From Peptoniphilus_A harei_B (GTDB taxonomy: Bacteria > Bacillota > Clostridia > Tissierellales > Peptoniphilaceae): DNA of 64,000 nt. Position 1 is the stretch's first letter, and the number at the start of each line of letters is the position of its first letter. Shown piece after piece: positions 8,148 through 17,129 of the stretch. Both the position numbers and the translations under genes were made by a program. The notes beneath the pieces are model-generated. The model worked only from the letters and a program-made list of their open reading frames with translations. It was not told where the DNA came from and did no database searches. The stretch is taken from positions 1 to 64,000 of the forward strand of contig JAWGHR010000003.1 of assembly GCA_032560695.1 (NCBI GenBank). Direction: 5' to 3'.

Positions 8148-8311
8148 AAGAAAATAGAGATGATTTCTTTTTCAATAACTCAAATTACTTTGTAATTTAA
8201 AAAAAGAGTCTATATTGTAACTCTTCTCTAAAAAATAATAAATTTTAAATTCATTAAAAAGTTCTTCTCTTTTATAGAGCTATAAGATTTAACTCCTTTC
8301 TTAAAATTATG

Positions 8312-8389
8312 CAAATAAAAAGAGAACAGCTTATGTATTCAATAACTGTTCTCTAAGGGAAGAAAAAAGATGATGAAGTTTTCACTTCA
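8312..8389 (-). ncRNA. Candidate small RNA of about 78 nt
   Basis: A consensus promoter on the minus strand would start RNA near 8389. The RNA would open with a 5' hairpin (ATGAAGT / ACTTCAT, 8373-8390), carry an unpaired pyrimidine tract (complement of 8355-8372), and end in a terminator hairpin AGAGAACAG / CTGTTCTCT (8321-8329 / 8346-8354) with a U run. Only a 10-codon GTG frame fits, with no room for a ribosome binding site, so it is probably non-coding. I recognise no known RNA family. Confidence 0.55.
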
Positions 8390-8394
8390 TGTAT

Positions 8395-8423
8395 ATTGTA
8401 CTTTAGTTAATAATTTTTGTCAA
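8395..8423 (-). promoter_or_regulatory. Sigma-A promoter of the candidate small RNA
   Basis: On the minus strand: TTGACA (complement of 8418-8423), a 17-bp spacer, TACAAT (complement of 8395-8400). It is one of the best matches to the sigma-70 consensus in the window and no gene follows it for 500 bp. Confidence 0.75.
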
Positions 8424-8584
8424 CGGTTTTATGAAAATATTTTCAAAATATTTTATCTTTTATATATTGGCTTATTTTCAATATTGTGAAAGTTTTTATC
8501 CTGTTTATTAAGAATATTATGAATATATTTTCATAGACTTCCCTAGGAGTTTTTTTATGGTAGAATGATAGAAGAGGTGATATT

Positions 8585-9103
8585 TTGTTAAAAGATATAA
8601 TTTTAAAAAGAAGAAGCGTTAGAAAATATAAAGACAAAGAAGTTGACAGAGAAAAGTTAGAAGAACTTTTAATGTACGCTTCCATGGGACCAAGCAACGG
8701 CAACTCCCATCCAGTAGAATTCATAGTAGTTGACGACAAGGACAAGATTGAAGACCTATCTAACATGGACTCCTTCGCAACTCTTTACCTTAAAGATGCG
8801 CCAGTAGTTGTAATTGTCATCGCTAACACAGATATTTGCAAAACTTGGGTAGAAGAAGCTTCACTTACAGCAGCTTACCTACAACTTCTACTTGAAGAGG
8901 AAGGCCTTTCATCTTCTTGGATCAATGTAAAAGAAGGGAACACTGCTGGCAAGATTTCTTATGAAGAATACTTCGCAGAAAACTTCGGTGTGAAAAAACC
9001 TTATAGGGCTCAATGCCTAATCCCAATTGGCTACAAAAAATCAGGCACAAAGGACCACGAAGAATTTGACGTTTCTTCAAAGGTTCACTACAACGAATTT
9101 TAA
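8585..9103 (+). CDS. Nitroreductase family protein
   Basis: A 172-aa FMN-dependent oxidoreductase of the nitroreductase family. It begins LKDIILKRRSVRKYKDKEVD, the FMN phosphate-binding RRSVRKY motif, followed by ASMGPSNGNSHPVEFIVV and a C-terminal LIPIGY near residue 150. Members reduce nitro compounds, quinones or flavins with NAD(P)H; the substrate is unknown. It starts with TTG, supported by AGAGGTGAT 5-6 bp upstream. It is monocistronic and ends at a strong terminator. Confidence 0.9.
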   Translation: MLKDIILKRRSVRKYKDKEVDREKLEELLMYASMGPSNGNSHPVEFIVVDDKDKIEDLSNMDSFATLYLKDAPVVVIVIANTDICKTWVEEASLTAAYLQLLLEEEGLSSSWINVKEGNTAGKISYEEYFAENFGVKKPYRAQCLIPIGYKKSGTKDHEEFDVSSKVHYNEF

Positions 9104-9110
9104 TTAAAAA

Positions 9111-9142
9111 AGATTCATCTTCTATGAGGTGAATCTTTTTTT
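9111..9142 (+). terminator. Terminator of the nitroreductase gene
   Basis: AGATTCATCT (9111-9120) pairs, with G-U wobbles, to AGGTGAATCT (9127-9136), followed by a T run. Confidence 0.88.
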
Positions 9143-9294
9143 CTTGTTTTTAATTTTATTTAAGAATCCTATAAAATTATACATCTCTAATAGGAGGACT
9201 TTCATTACTCCTTCATAAGAAGCTATAACATTTCATTGGACGGCAGCATTTATGTCTTATTACTTTTGCCTTAAGTCAACTCCATCTACCTTGC

Positions 9295-10503
9295 TCATTC
9301 TCTTCTGCTTGTGCTTTCATATTTTCCATCCCAAACAATATCTAAATAATTTTTAGCATCTGTGTCGCCTTCTGTTGAAACAAATATTAAGTTTGAATTC
9401 TCATCTATATTTAATTTTTTTCTCTCATCTTCATATCTTTCATCAGCTAAAATCTTTGCAATAACTCCAAAGGGCGCTGCCCCACTTTCGCCAGATATAA
9501 TTTTTCGGTCATCCTTGTAAGGGTTTCCCAGAACTCTCATGCCAAAGGCAGCAAACTCATCTGATGCACTTATGAAATTTTCGCAGTTATCTAAGAGTAC
9601 CTTAAGGCCAAAGGTGTTTGGTTCTCCACAAGCAAGACCAGCCATTATTGTCTTGTGGTCTCCACCAACTAAAACTCTTTCATTTGCCTTTGCTGACTCA
9701 TAAATACAAGCCACTGTATCTGGCTCAACTATTGTAATTATCGGCTTGTCGTCCCCATACATATTTGCAAAAAATCCTGTTGTTGCTGCTGCAAAGGACC
9801 CTACACCTGCTTGTAAGAAAACATGAGTTGGTTTAATATTTTTCTCTTGCAAACTTTCGTACATTTCCCAAGCAAGGGTCATGTAGCCCTGCATAATCCA
9901 CTTAGGAATATCTTCATAGCCATCCCAAGCTGTGTCTTGGACCATTATGTAGCCCTTTTCTTCTGCAAGTTTGTTGGCTTCTCTAACGCATTCGTCGTAG
10001 TTTAGGTCTAAAACTTTTACAGTGGCACCTTCTTTTTCAATGTTTTTAACTCTTTCTTCAGCTGATCCCCTTGGCATGTAAACAATTGATTTTTGATTTA
10101 GCTGGTTGGCAGCCCAGGCAAGACCACGACCGTGGTTTCCATCAGTTGCAGTTATAAAAGTCACTTCTCCAAGCTTGTCCTTAATTTCCTCAGATGTAAG
10201 CTTTTCAAAAGTCAGGTCCTTTATATCCATCCCAAGCTTTTCAGCAATTACCTTTCCAATGGCAAAACTTCCTCCAAGAACCTTAAAGGCATTTAAACCA
10301 AACCTATAGGATTCATCTTTGACTAAAATGTTTTTCACTCCAGCCTTTTCTGCAAGATTTTTTAAGTCGACAAAGGGAGTTTCTTCATACATAGGGAAGC
10401 CCATGTGGTAGTCGTGAACCTCTCTTGCCACCTCTTCATTTAAGAAGCTCGTGTCGTATTTCTCTCTCTTGTCATCTTTAAGTCTTGTAAAAATATCTAA
10501 CAT
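9295..10503 (-). CDS. dpaL: Diaminopropionate ammonia-lyase
   Basis: A 402-aa PLP-dependent fold-type II enzyme that splits 2,3-diaminopropionate to pyruvate and two ammonia. The PLP lysine is K74 in RFGLNAFKVLGGSFA; TATDGNHGRGLAWAA and QAGVGSFAAA (phosphate-binding) follow, and SGESGAAPFG lies near residue 340. All match DpaL/YgeX. ATG 10503 has AAGGAGAG upstream. It stands alone here, without the ygeW-ygeY-hyuA neighbours of enterobacteria. It would let the cell ferment the non-protein amino acid and fits an amino-acid-fermenting lifestyle. Confidence 0.93.
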   Translation of the reverse strand: MLDIFTRLKDDKREKYDTSFLNEEVAREVHDYHMGFPMYEETPFVDLKNLAEKAGVKNILVKDESYRFGLNAFKVLGGSFAIGKVIAEKLGMDIKDLTFEKLTSEEIKDKLGEVTFITATDGNHGRGLAWAANQLNQKSIVYMPRGSAEERVKNIEKEGATVKVLDLNYDECVREANKLAEEKGYIMVQDTAWDGYEDIPKWIMQGYMTLAWEMYESLQEKNIKPTHVFLQAGVGSFAAATTGFFANMYGDDKPIITIVEPDTVACIYESAKANERVLVGGDHKTIMAGLACGEPNTFGLKVLLDNCENFISASDEFAAFGMRVLGNPYKDDRKIISGESGAAPFGVIAKILADERYEDERKKLNIDENSNLIFVSTEGDTDAKNYLDIVWDGKYESTSRRE

Positions 10504-10665
10504 CCTATCTCTCCTTTATTTAGTAAAATATATAATAACCTGTATATCTTTATCATAAGTTATCAGCCTAATAAAAAGCAAGACAAGACTAGAAAACAAA
10601 TTATTATGGCCTACAGGCTTAGTTAAAATCCACTGGACCTGTTTCATTTCAAGTTTTTCTTCAAT

Positions 10666-10693
10666 AAAAAAAGATCCACCCCCAGGTGAATCT
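10666..10693 (-). terminator. Terminator of the DUF1002 gene
   Basis: Stem 10672-10680 / 10685-10693 (AGATCCACC with GGTGAATCT, one wobble); the minus-strand T run is the complement of 10666-10671. Confidence 0.85.
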
Positions 10694-10706
10694 CTATTCT
10701 TAATTC

Positions 10707-11570
10707 TTATTTAAATAAACTGACAATAAAGTCTATTAATTTTTCCAAAAAGCTCTTTGTGTTTTCAACAGCCTTTTCTCCCTCAGGGGAGTTTAAAAAC
10801 TTTGAAGCCTTGTCCTTGTACTTGACAGCAGTGTCTGCCATCCTGTTCCAGTCAACGTCAGCGTTCTTCATATTGTTAAAGAGTCCAACAAGTTTGTCCT
10901 CTTGGCTCTTTGTAAGATTTATATTGTAGTTGTTAGTAACACTTTCGATTATGACTCTAACTTCCTTCTCGTCCTTTGGCATATTCTTTGCCATGGCATC
11001 CTTGATTTCATAAATTATGTCGTTAGTCTTTTCATCGCCAAGCTCTTCAGATAATTTGGTTTGAACAACCAGTTCTTCATTAGCAACCTTCTTGAGGTCC
11101 TCTGGAAGTTCCTTACCTGTGTTTGCTTCATAGGCTTTTAAGATTCCAGTCAAGGCTGCTGTTCCACTAACCTTTCCTGGCGCAGTTACATAAATATCAG
11201 CATCTTCAATTCCAACAGTGTTTAGGGCATTGATAAAGGCATCTTCCTTTACCACCCTAATGTTGTCTGAGAGTTCAATAGTTAGGCCACTGCCAGCTTT
11301 TTCATATCTAACAATAGCAGAGGAAATTGCCTTGTTGCCAATTTCTTTGGATGACAAAACATCTCCAAGATACTTGTACTCTTCTGCGTTAGTAACTTCG
11401 ATGATTTTTGCATTTTCACTTGCATTCATCTCACGAAGCATCTCACTTTTTTGACTTTCCTTTAGGTCGGCACCCAGTGTTACAATCTCGTCGCCTTCCT
11501 TGGCAAAAACAAAGCCAGGTATAAGGGCAAGAGAAAGTGCCGCCGTTAAAATTTTATTTCTTATCTTCAT
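10707..11570 (-). CDS. DUF1002 family exported protein
   Basis: A 287-aa protein with a cleavable signal peptide (MKIRNKILTAALSLALIPGFVFA) and a DUF1002 domain: VTLGADLKESQKSEML, then the conserved TVGIEDADIYVTAPGKVSGT and GTAALTGILKAYEANTG. Function is unknown; relatives occur in Gram-positive cell envelopes. The C-terminus ends in a short hydrophobic helix (FLEKLIDFIVSLFK). Start ATG 11570 is preferred because GGAGG is 6 bp upstream; an in-frame ATG at 11582 overlaps that site. It is separately transcribed from the Cna_B gene next to it. Confidence 0.88.
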   Translation of the reverse strand: MKIRNKILTAALSLALIPGFVFAKEGDEIVTLGADLKESQKSEMLREMNASENAKIIEVTNAEEYKYLGDVLSSKEIGNKAISSAIVRYEKAGSGLTIELSDNIRVVKEDAFINALNTVGIEDADIYVTAPGKVSGTAALTGILKAYEANTGKELPEDLKKVANEELVVQTKLSEELGDEKTNDIIYEIKDAMAKNMPKDEKEVRVIIESVTNNYNINLTKSQEDKLVGLFNNMKNADVDWNRMADTAVKYKDKASKFLNSPEGEKAVENTKSFLEKLIDFIVSLFK

Positions 11571-11728
11571 AACATCCTCCATTTTTTTATTATAATAGCA
11601 CTTATATATGAATAATACTTAAAAAGTATGTGAAATTTATCTATCACTTATTAAGAAATTATTAAAATCTTGTGGCATTATAAGTTTTAAAAACTCTTGT
11701 CTCATAAATTTTTAAATTATCACAAATG

Positions 11729-11753
11729 AAAAAGAGCCAGTCTCCCAGCTCTT
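11729..11753 (-). terminator. Terminator of the Cna_B protein gene
   Basis: AAGAGC (11732-11737) pairs with GCTCTT (11748-11753); the minus-strand T run is the complement of 11729-11734. It ends just after the stop codon. Confidence 0.8.
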
Positions 11754-11758
11754 AACTT

Positions 11759-14008
11759 TTATCTGACAAAAATTGTAACTGTCCTAGTGTCTTTATCCCA
11801 TTCTATGTCTTGCTTAATATTATCCTCTGTGTTTCCATTTGTTAGACCAAAAACATTTGCAACATTTGATACTGGTACTAGGATTCGTGAATTAATATTT
11901 AAGGGTTTGGAATCCATCTTTAAAATTTCTCCATTTGATAAAACTATCTCATCATTATCAATTTGGATTTCAGCCCTTCGTCCATTTTTAATAAATGTTG
12001 CAGTCCTAGTGTCTTCATTCCACTTAACTTCTGCATCAAGAGCCTCCCCAACGTACCTAAGTGGCAACATAGTCCTCTCATTTTTTATAAGTGGAGCTAC
12101 ATCCATTTTATAATATCTTGTAAGGCCGTTTCTGATTTCCTCGTAGTTATAGTCATCAATTGTGAAAATATACTTCAAGCTGTCTTTTTCTGGCACTCTT
12201 GTAACCACTGGATAAGTCGGAGTGTAGTCGTGTCTTTTAAATATAGGCTCTTCTATTTTTTCTACAACTTGAGTATCTGGTTTTGGATTAGGTTTTGGCT
12301 CTGGTCTTACTTCAGGTTTGGGTTCTGGCTTAACTTCTGGCATTTTTGTGTTTGTAACTGTCAACTCATCGTCACTATAAGAAACAGTAAATCCTTCAGG
12401 AACTTCTGGTTCGTAGGCATAATATGTGTAGTCTTGACCCTTGTTATCAGTTACTGGCAGTTTTTCAAAAATCTTTGACAAGTTGTCCTTATTTGAATTA
12501 AAAACTCCAACTTCTTCTAAGTCTGAATTAGTGTTTTTCCTATATAAAATAATTTTTGTATCTTGAGGATCTCCACCAACCCACTTTACATTAACTGTTA
12601 TATCTTTAGTAGGACTCTTGTAGTTGTTAGTTACATCAAGACCATGGTAAGTCACTTCATAATTTTCTGGAACTTCTGCTTCTTTGACAAAGTATTTGTA
12701 TTCCTTTCCATCATCATTTGTAACTCTCATATTATTCCAAGTGTAAGTAAACTTACCTTTTTCTTCTTTTACTTCGTAGTTTTCTGATACTTTTTCTTCT
12801 TCATCAGACCCTTTTATACTTCTATAAAGTTCTAGATTAACTTCCTTATGGTCTTCTTCTTTTCCACCAACCCAAGTCTTTGTTGCGACAAGGTCTTTTG
12901 TAGCTATTGGTTTGATTTCTTCAGCTTCTATTGGCTTAATAGTGTAAGTAACAGTGTAGTTGTTCCCAGCTTTTTTTACTTCTTTATTATATTTGCCAAT
13001 GTCTGGGAATTTTAAGTTATATCTTAGTTCTTCGCCTTCATCAAATTTATATTCTTGAAAAGATTTAGACCAATTATTACTTGCCTTTACAGAGTAGTCT
13101 TTACCCATTCCTTGTGGAGATATTGTAAAATTTATTTGCTTAGGTCTTGTATTATATTTATTATTTTCATCTTCCCAAACTACATTCACATTAAAATCAG
13201 TTTTTTCAGGAATATGCTTATATGTTATTGTAAAGTCATCTTTTGAAATTATTTTTTTATAATTCTCAAGTTCTCTTCCATCTAGTTCATAAGCTTCCCA
13301 TCCAGCTGGAACATTTCCAAAGACCTGACTTTCTTTATTCATTCCTCTTGATGGGATTTCCAAAACTTTGAATAAAGGTCCATTCTCGTCGTCATTTGCA
13401 TTATCTAACTTTAGATAATAGACTTCTTGATTTGTCCTTATTCCATCCCTATCATTGTCGTCATCCCAAACAACTGTAATTATTTCACTATCTTTATTAT
13501 TAACTGGAATTGGGCTTGACCCACTACTATCATTAATACTATAATTTACTCCACACTTTTCTGTTTCTTGAATATAATAATATGCATCCTTGGTTATCTT
13601 TACCATATAATTCAAGATTATTTCTGCATCATTATCTAATCCATTTAAAAGTCTCAGTTGATCTTTACTTAATTTATATTTAAAACCTGAGGAATAAACT
13701 TCTAAATCCTCATTAGTTTCAAAGACTTTAAATTCATCAATTAAATCTGATAACCTAATTTTTTTCTTATTAATATTGGCATATAATTCAAGTCCAATAG
13801 AGTCTTCTTGAAGCTCTAAACCTCTTGATAGTGTAGCTCCTAAATAAAAATCCCCATATTGACTTCCTTGTTTGCGATCTACTTTTACTTCACGAGGAAT
13901 TTTTTCTTCTCTTATTTGACACTTATCCAAATCATCAGCTGCAAAAACTGCCTGACCTATAAAAAGTAAAAACACAAAAAATATAAGGAAAATTTTTCTT
14001 TTGTTCAT
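11759..14008 (-). CDS. Surface protein with four Cna_B repeats and a copper amine oxidase N-terminal-like domain
   Basis: A 749-aa exported protein. The signal peptide spans 1-23. A unique region (24-170) is followed by four Cna_B-type modules, roughly 176-267, 271-358, 371-463 and 469-553, which start VVWDDDNDRDGIR, VVWEDENNKYNTR, KTWVGGKEEDH and VKWVGGDPQDT. A Pro/Glu/Lys linker (557-580) leads to a C-terminal Cu_amine_oxidN1-like domain (611-749; TMLPLRYVGEAL, WNEDTRTATF, WDKDTRTVTI). Cna_B modules form stalks locked by isopeptide bonds; Lys, Glu and Asn candidates are visible in module 3. There is no LPXTG motif, SLH motif or C-terminal membrane helix, so anchoring may rely on the terminal domain. 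Confidence 0.88.
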   Translation of the reverse strand: MNKRKIFLIFFVFLLFIGQAVFAADDLDKCQIREEKIPREVKVDRKQGSQYGDFYLGATLSRGLELQEDSIGLELYANINKKKIRLSDLIDEFKVFETNEDLEVYSSGFKYKLSKDQLRLLNGLDNDAEIILNYMVKITKDAYYYIQETEKCGVNYSINDSSGSSPIPVNNKDSEIITVVWDDDNDRDGIRTNQEVYYLKLDNANDDENGPLFKVLEIPSRGMNKESQVFGNVPAGWEAYELDGRELENYKKIISKDDFTITYKHIPEKTDFNVNVVWEDENNKYNTRPKQINFTISPQGMGKDYSVKASNNWSKSFQEYKFDEGEELRYNLKFPDIGKYNKEVKKAGNNYTVTYTIKPIEAEEIKPIATKDLVATKTWVGGKEEDHKEVNLELYRSIKGSDEEEKVSENYEVKEEKGKFTYTWNNMRVTNDDGKEYKYFVKEAEVPENYEVTYHGLDVTNNYKSPTKDITVNVKWVGGDPQDTKIILYRKNTNSDLEEVGVFNSNKDNLSKIFEKLPVTDNKGQDYTYYAYEPEVPEGFTVSYSDDELTVTNTKMPEVKPEPKPEVRPEPKPNPKPDTQVVEKIEEPIFKRHDYTPTYPVVTRVPEKDSLKYIFTIDDYNYEEIRNGLTRYYKMDVAPLIKNERTMLPLRYVGEALDAEVKWNEDTRTATFIKNGRRAEIQIDNDEIVLSNGEILKMDSKPLNINSRILVPVSNVANVFGLTNGNTEDNIKQDIEWDKDTRTVTIFVR

Positions 14009-14134
14009 CGCCCTTCCTCCTATATTGATTTGTCTCGTTAAATCAAAGTATAGCCATCTGGCTTCAGAATGTCAACGAAGCTAGCTACTGTAAAATTAAA
14101 TAAGCTTTTGTTTTCTAGATTTAAAATTTACAAG

Positions 14135-14160
14135 AAAAAAGAGCCGGTCGCCCAGCTCTT
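14135..14160 (-). terminator. Terminator of the lon-engB end of the operon
   Basis: AAGAGC (14139-14144) pairs with GCTCTT (14155-14160); the minus-strand T run is the complement of 14135-14140. It follows the engB stop. Confidence 0.85.
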
Positions 14161-14166
14161 AATTTT

Positions 14167-14763
14167 TTATTCTTCATGAAATCTCAGCATATCTTCGAAG
14201 ATAAACCACATGTCCTTTACTTCATCCTTCTTTGATGAGGAGAAAGGAATTATATTCTCCCTGTGCTTGACTCCAAGCTTCTTGGCAATCACTGAAATGT
14301 GTTTATCTACTTGAGATTTTTTTATTTTATCTTTTTTTGTTGCTATAACTATGCCCGAGAAACCCGACTCAATGATGTAGTCATACATTTGCTTGTCAAG
14401 GGCTGTTGGCTCGTGTCTTATGTCAACAAGTAAGATAGTTTCAACTAAGTTGTCCCTATGTTCAAGATACCTGTTTATGATACCTGCCCATTTTTCTTTC
14501 TCAGCCTTGGCAACTTTTGCGTAGCCGTAACCTGGCAAGTCCACGAGACGCAAATCATCATTGACCCTGTAAAAGTTTATAGTCCTAGTCTTGCCTGGTG
14601 TTGATGAAGTCCTTGCAAGATTTTTTCTATTTAACATTGCATTAATAAAAGATGACTTGCCAACATTGGACCTGCCTGCAAAGGCAAACTCCTTGATGTT
14701 TGTGTCGGGATATTGTTTTTCTTCTACTGCAACTTTTTCTAGTTCTGCCTTATTTATCTTCAT
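14167..14763 (-). CDS. engB: Ribosome biogenesis GTPase EngB (YsxC/YihA)
   Basis: A 198-aa TRAFAC-class GTPase needed for large ribosomal subunit assembly. G1 is GRSNVGKSS, the G2 region is RTSSTPGKTRTINFY, G3 is DLPGYGYAK, G4 is TKKDK and G5 is FSSSKK. Start ATG 14763 is chosen because AGGTGAT precedes it; a GTG start would lie inside that site. The start overlaps the end of lon by 14 bp, so the two are translationally linked. The lon-engB order is conserved in Firmicutes. Confidence 0.95.
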   Translation of the reverse strand: MKINKAELEKVAVEEKQYPDTNIKEFAFAGRSNVGKSSFINAMLNRKNLARTSSTPGKTRTINFYRVNDDLRLVDLPGYGYAKVAKAEKEKWAGIINRYLEHRDNLVETILLVDIRHEPTALDKQMYDYIIESGFSGIVIATKKDKIKKSQVDKHISVIAKKLGVKHRENIIPFSSSKKDEVKDMWFIFEDMLRFHEE

Positions 14764-17083
14764 TAAAATCACCTATGGCAATCTCTGCTACTTCTTCAAA
14801 CTTGGAAACTGGTCTCACGTCTAACCTCTTTATTGCTTCTTCTTCAATTTCCTTTAAGTCTCTCTTGTTATCTTCTGGAATAATTACAGTCTTAACTCCA
14901 TATCTTTCTGCTGCCAAAAGTTTTTCCTTTAGGCCGCCAATTGGAAGGACCTTACCACGAAGAGTTATCTCTCCCGTCATGGCTACGTCGTTTTTAACTG
15001 GCCTCTTTGTTAGAGCCGATAGGACTGATGTGGCTATTGTGATCCCTGCCGATGGACCATCCTTTGGCACTGCCCCTTCAGGCACGTGTATGTGGATGTC
15101 TGTTGTGCTCCTAAAGTTTGGGTCAAGCTTAAACTTGTCTGCATTGGATGCAATATGAGAGATGGCAGCTATGGCTGACTCCTTCATAACATCTCCAAGT
15201 GATCCTGTTAGGGTTAGCTTGCCCTTGCCTGGCATAACTGTAGTTTCTATTACAAGGCTTGTTCCACCAACTTCTGTCCAAGCAAGTCCATTTACTGAAC
15301 CAACTTCAGGAGTTTTTTCTGCTTCAGAAATCCTGTAAATTTTTTCTCCAAGATAGTCCTCGATATTTCTTGTGGAAACAGAAACCTTGTCTAAATCTTC
15401 TTCCACAATCTTTAGGGCAGCCTTTCTAACAATTTTTGAAATTTGTTTTTCAAGCCCCCTTACTCCAGACTCACGAGTGTAATAATCTATTATGTCCTTG
15501 ATGGCCCTATCAGAAATGCTTATGTTTTCTTTCTTAAGTCCATTTTCTTCAATTTGCTTTGATATTAAATATTTTTTTGCAATATTGAATTTTTCGTTAG
15601 GAGTGTAGCCTTCAAGTTGGATCACTTCCATCCTGTCGAGAAGTGGTCTTGGTATAGTTGACCTTGTGTTGGCTGTGGCAATGAAAAATACCTTTGATAG
15701 GTCAAAGGGAAGTTCCAAGTACCTATCTGTAAAGGAATTGTTTTGTTCTGGGTCAAGAACTTCTAGTAGGGCTGAGGCAGGGTCGCCCTTAAAGTCATTG
15801 CCCACCTTGTCTATCTCGTCAAATAAAAATACTGGATCATTTTTTCCAGCCTTCTTTAAGAGAGAAATAATTCTTCCAGGAAGAGCTCCAATGTAAGTCC
15901 TCCTGTGACCCCTTATCTCTGCTTCGTCAGTTACTCCACCAAGGCTCATGCGGACAAATTCCTTGTTAAGAGAATTTGCAATTGACTGAGCGATGGAAGT
16001 CTTACCAACTCCTGGAGGTCCTACTAGGCAGAGGATTGGTCCCCTTCCCTTGTCGCCAGATAAAATCCTAACGGAAATAAATTCTAGGATCCTTTCCTTA
16101 ACTTTTTTAAGTCCATAGTGTTCGTCATTTAAAATTTTTCTTGCATCAGAAATATTTCTCTTTTCATCTCCAGACTCAAGCCAAGGTAGGTCGAGAATCC
16201 AGTCAAGATAATTTATTAAAAGAGAATAATCTGGCGACTGTGAGTTTAAGTTGCCAAGCTTTTTAACTTCTTTTAGGGCCTTTTCCCTTACTTCATCAGG
16301 GAGGACCTTCTCTTCAATTTTCTTTCTGTAGGACTCTGTAATCTCAGCTTCGTCTTCTTCGTCGCCAAGCTCCTTGTGGATTACCCTCAACTGCTCCTTT
16401 AGGTAGTATTCCCTTTGGACCTCGTCCATTTTCTTTTTAACCTGGTCATTGATGTTCTTTTCTATAGAAAGAATTTCAATTTCCTTTTTCATAATCTCGT
16501 GGAATACCACAAGTCTCTCGTAAATATCTGTGGTTTCCAAAAGTGTCTGATAGTCTTGTAATTTAAAATTCAAATATCCCACAACTGTGTCGATAAATCT
16601 TGATGGGTCATCTGTGTCTGCAATATTTGAAATAAGTCCTGGGAAGAATTTGTCATCAAGAGATGAGTAGGCTTCCAAGTCACTAAGGGCAAGCCTAAGT
16701 GCAGCTTCAATCTCTTCGTCTTCTGTGAAGTCACTTTCCTTGTCCTCAAGAATTTCAATTTCTGCATCTATCATCTCTTCTGTGATGTTAAGCTCAGAAA
16801 TTTTTGCTCTCTCTTCTCCTTCAACAAGGACTCTGACAATTCCACCAGGCAGTTTTAAAATTTGTTTTATAGTAGCCACAGTCCCAATTTCAAAGAGGTC
16901 TTCCCTCTTTGGGTCTTCGATTTCAAGTTCTCTTTGAGCCACCAAAAATATCTTTGAATCCTTCATCTCTGCAGCATCAATTGCGTTGAGAGAAATTTTT
17001 CTACCACAATCAAAGTGCATCACCATGTGGGGAAAGATAACTAGGTCTCGAAGTGGGATAAGTGGTAATTTAATTTTATCCAT
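14750..17083 (-). CDS. lon: ATP-dependent protease Lon (LonA)
   Basis: A 777-aa LonA protease. An N-terminal substrate-binding LON domain (LPLIPLRDLVIFPHMVMHF) is followed by a helical region. The AAA module carries Walker A GPPGVGKTS and Walker B PVFLFDEIDK. The C-terminal protease domain has the Ser-Lys dyad: Ser in PKDGPSAGITIATS and Lys in LPIGGLKEKLLAA. It degrades damaged and regulatory proteins in the cytoplasm. ATG 17083 has AAGGTGA upstream. It follows clpX after a terminator hairpin, so part of its expression may come from its own promoter. Confidence 0.96.
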   Translation of the reverse strand: MDKIKLPLIPLRDLVIFPHMVMHFDCGRKISLNAIDAAEMKDSKIFLVAQRELEIEDPKREDLFEIGTVATIKQILKLPGGIVRVLVEGEERAKISELNITEEMIDAEIEILEDKESDFTEDEEIEAALRLALSDLEAYSSLDDKFFPGLISNIADTDDPSRFIDTVVGYLNFKLQDYQTLLETTDIYERLVVFHEIMKKEIEILSIEKNINDQVKKKMDEVQREYYLKEQLRVIHKELGDEEDEAEITESYRKKIEEKVLPDEVREKALKEVKKLGNLNSQSPDYSLLINYLDWILDLPWLESGDEKRNISDARKILNDEHYGLKKVKERILEFISVRILSGDKGRGPILCLVGPPGVGKTSIAQSIANSLNKEFVRMSLGGVTDEAEIRGHRRTYIGALPGRIISLLKKAGKNDPVFLFDEIDKVGNDFKGDPASALLEVLDPEQNNSFTDRYLELPFDLSKVFFIATANTRSTIPRPLLDRMEVIQLEGYTPNEKFNIAKKYLISKQIEENGLKKENISISDRAIKDIIDYYTRESGVRGLEKQISKIVRKAALKIVEEDLDKVSVSTRNIEDYLGEKIYRISEAEKTPEVGSVNGLAWTEVGGTSLVIETTVMPGKGKLTLTGSLGDVMKESAIAAISHIASNADKFKLDPNFRSTTDIHIHVPEGAVPKDGPSAGITIATSVLSALTKRPVKNDVAMTGEITLRGKVLPIGGLKEKLLAAERYGVKTVIIPEDNKRDLKEIEEEAIKRLDVRPVSKFEEVAEIAIGDFNEDK

Positions 17084-17095
17084 TTTTCACCTTCT

Positions 17096-17119
17096 AAAAA
17101 AGCCGTGGCAAGCACGGCT
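17096..17119 (-). terminator. Terminator between clpX and lon
   Basis: AGCCGTG (17101-17107) pairs with CACGGCT (17113-17119); the minus-strand T run is the complement of 17096-17100. It probably separates the tig-clpP-clpX unit from lon-engB, or reduces read-through. Confidence 0.85.
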
Positions 17120-17129
17120 AATTATTTAT

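Larger units (their letters stand above)
7804..8584. other. 780-bp intergenic region between SLH and nitroreductase genes
   Basis: No conventional gene. It holds an 18-bp tandem repeat array (7968-8147), an AT-rich stretch, a candidate small RNA on the minus strand (8312-8389) and the short promoter region of the nitroreductase, with an extended -10-like TGgTAGAAT at 8558-8566. Confidence 0.7.

Noticed and set aside
8355..8388. A 10-codon Ser/Phe leader peptide (GTG start) in the candidate small RNA.
   Set aside because: There is no room for a ribosome site after the predicted transcript start, and no regulated gene follows within 500 bp.
8443..8766. A 107-codon minus-strand ORF over the nitroreductase start.
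   Set aside because: It lies mostly opposite the nitroreductase gene, has no ribosome site and shows no recognisable protein features.
11583..11728. A fifth 18-bp repeat array upstream of the DUF1002 gene.
   Set aside because: Isolated matches such as AAACTCTTGT occur, but no run of units keeps an 18-bp register.
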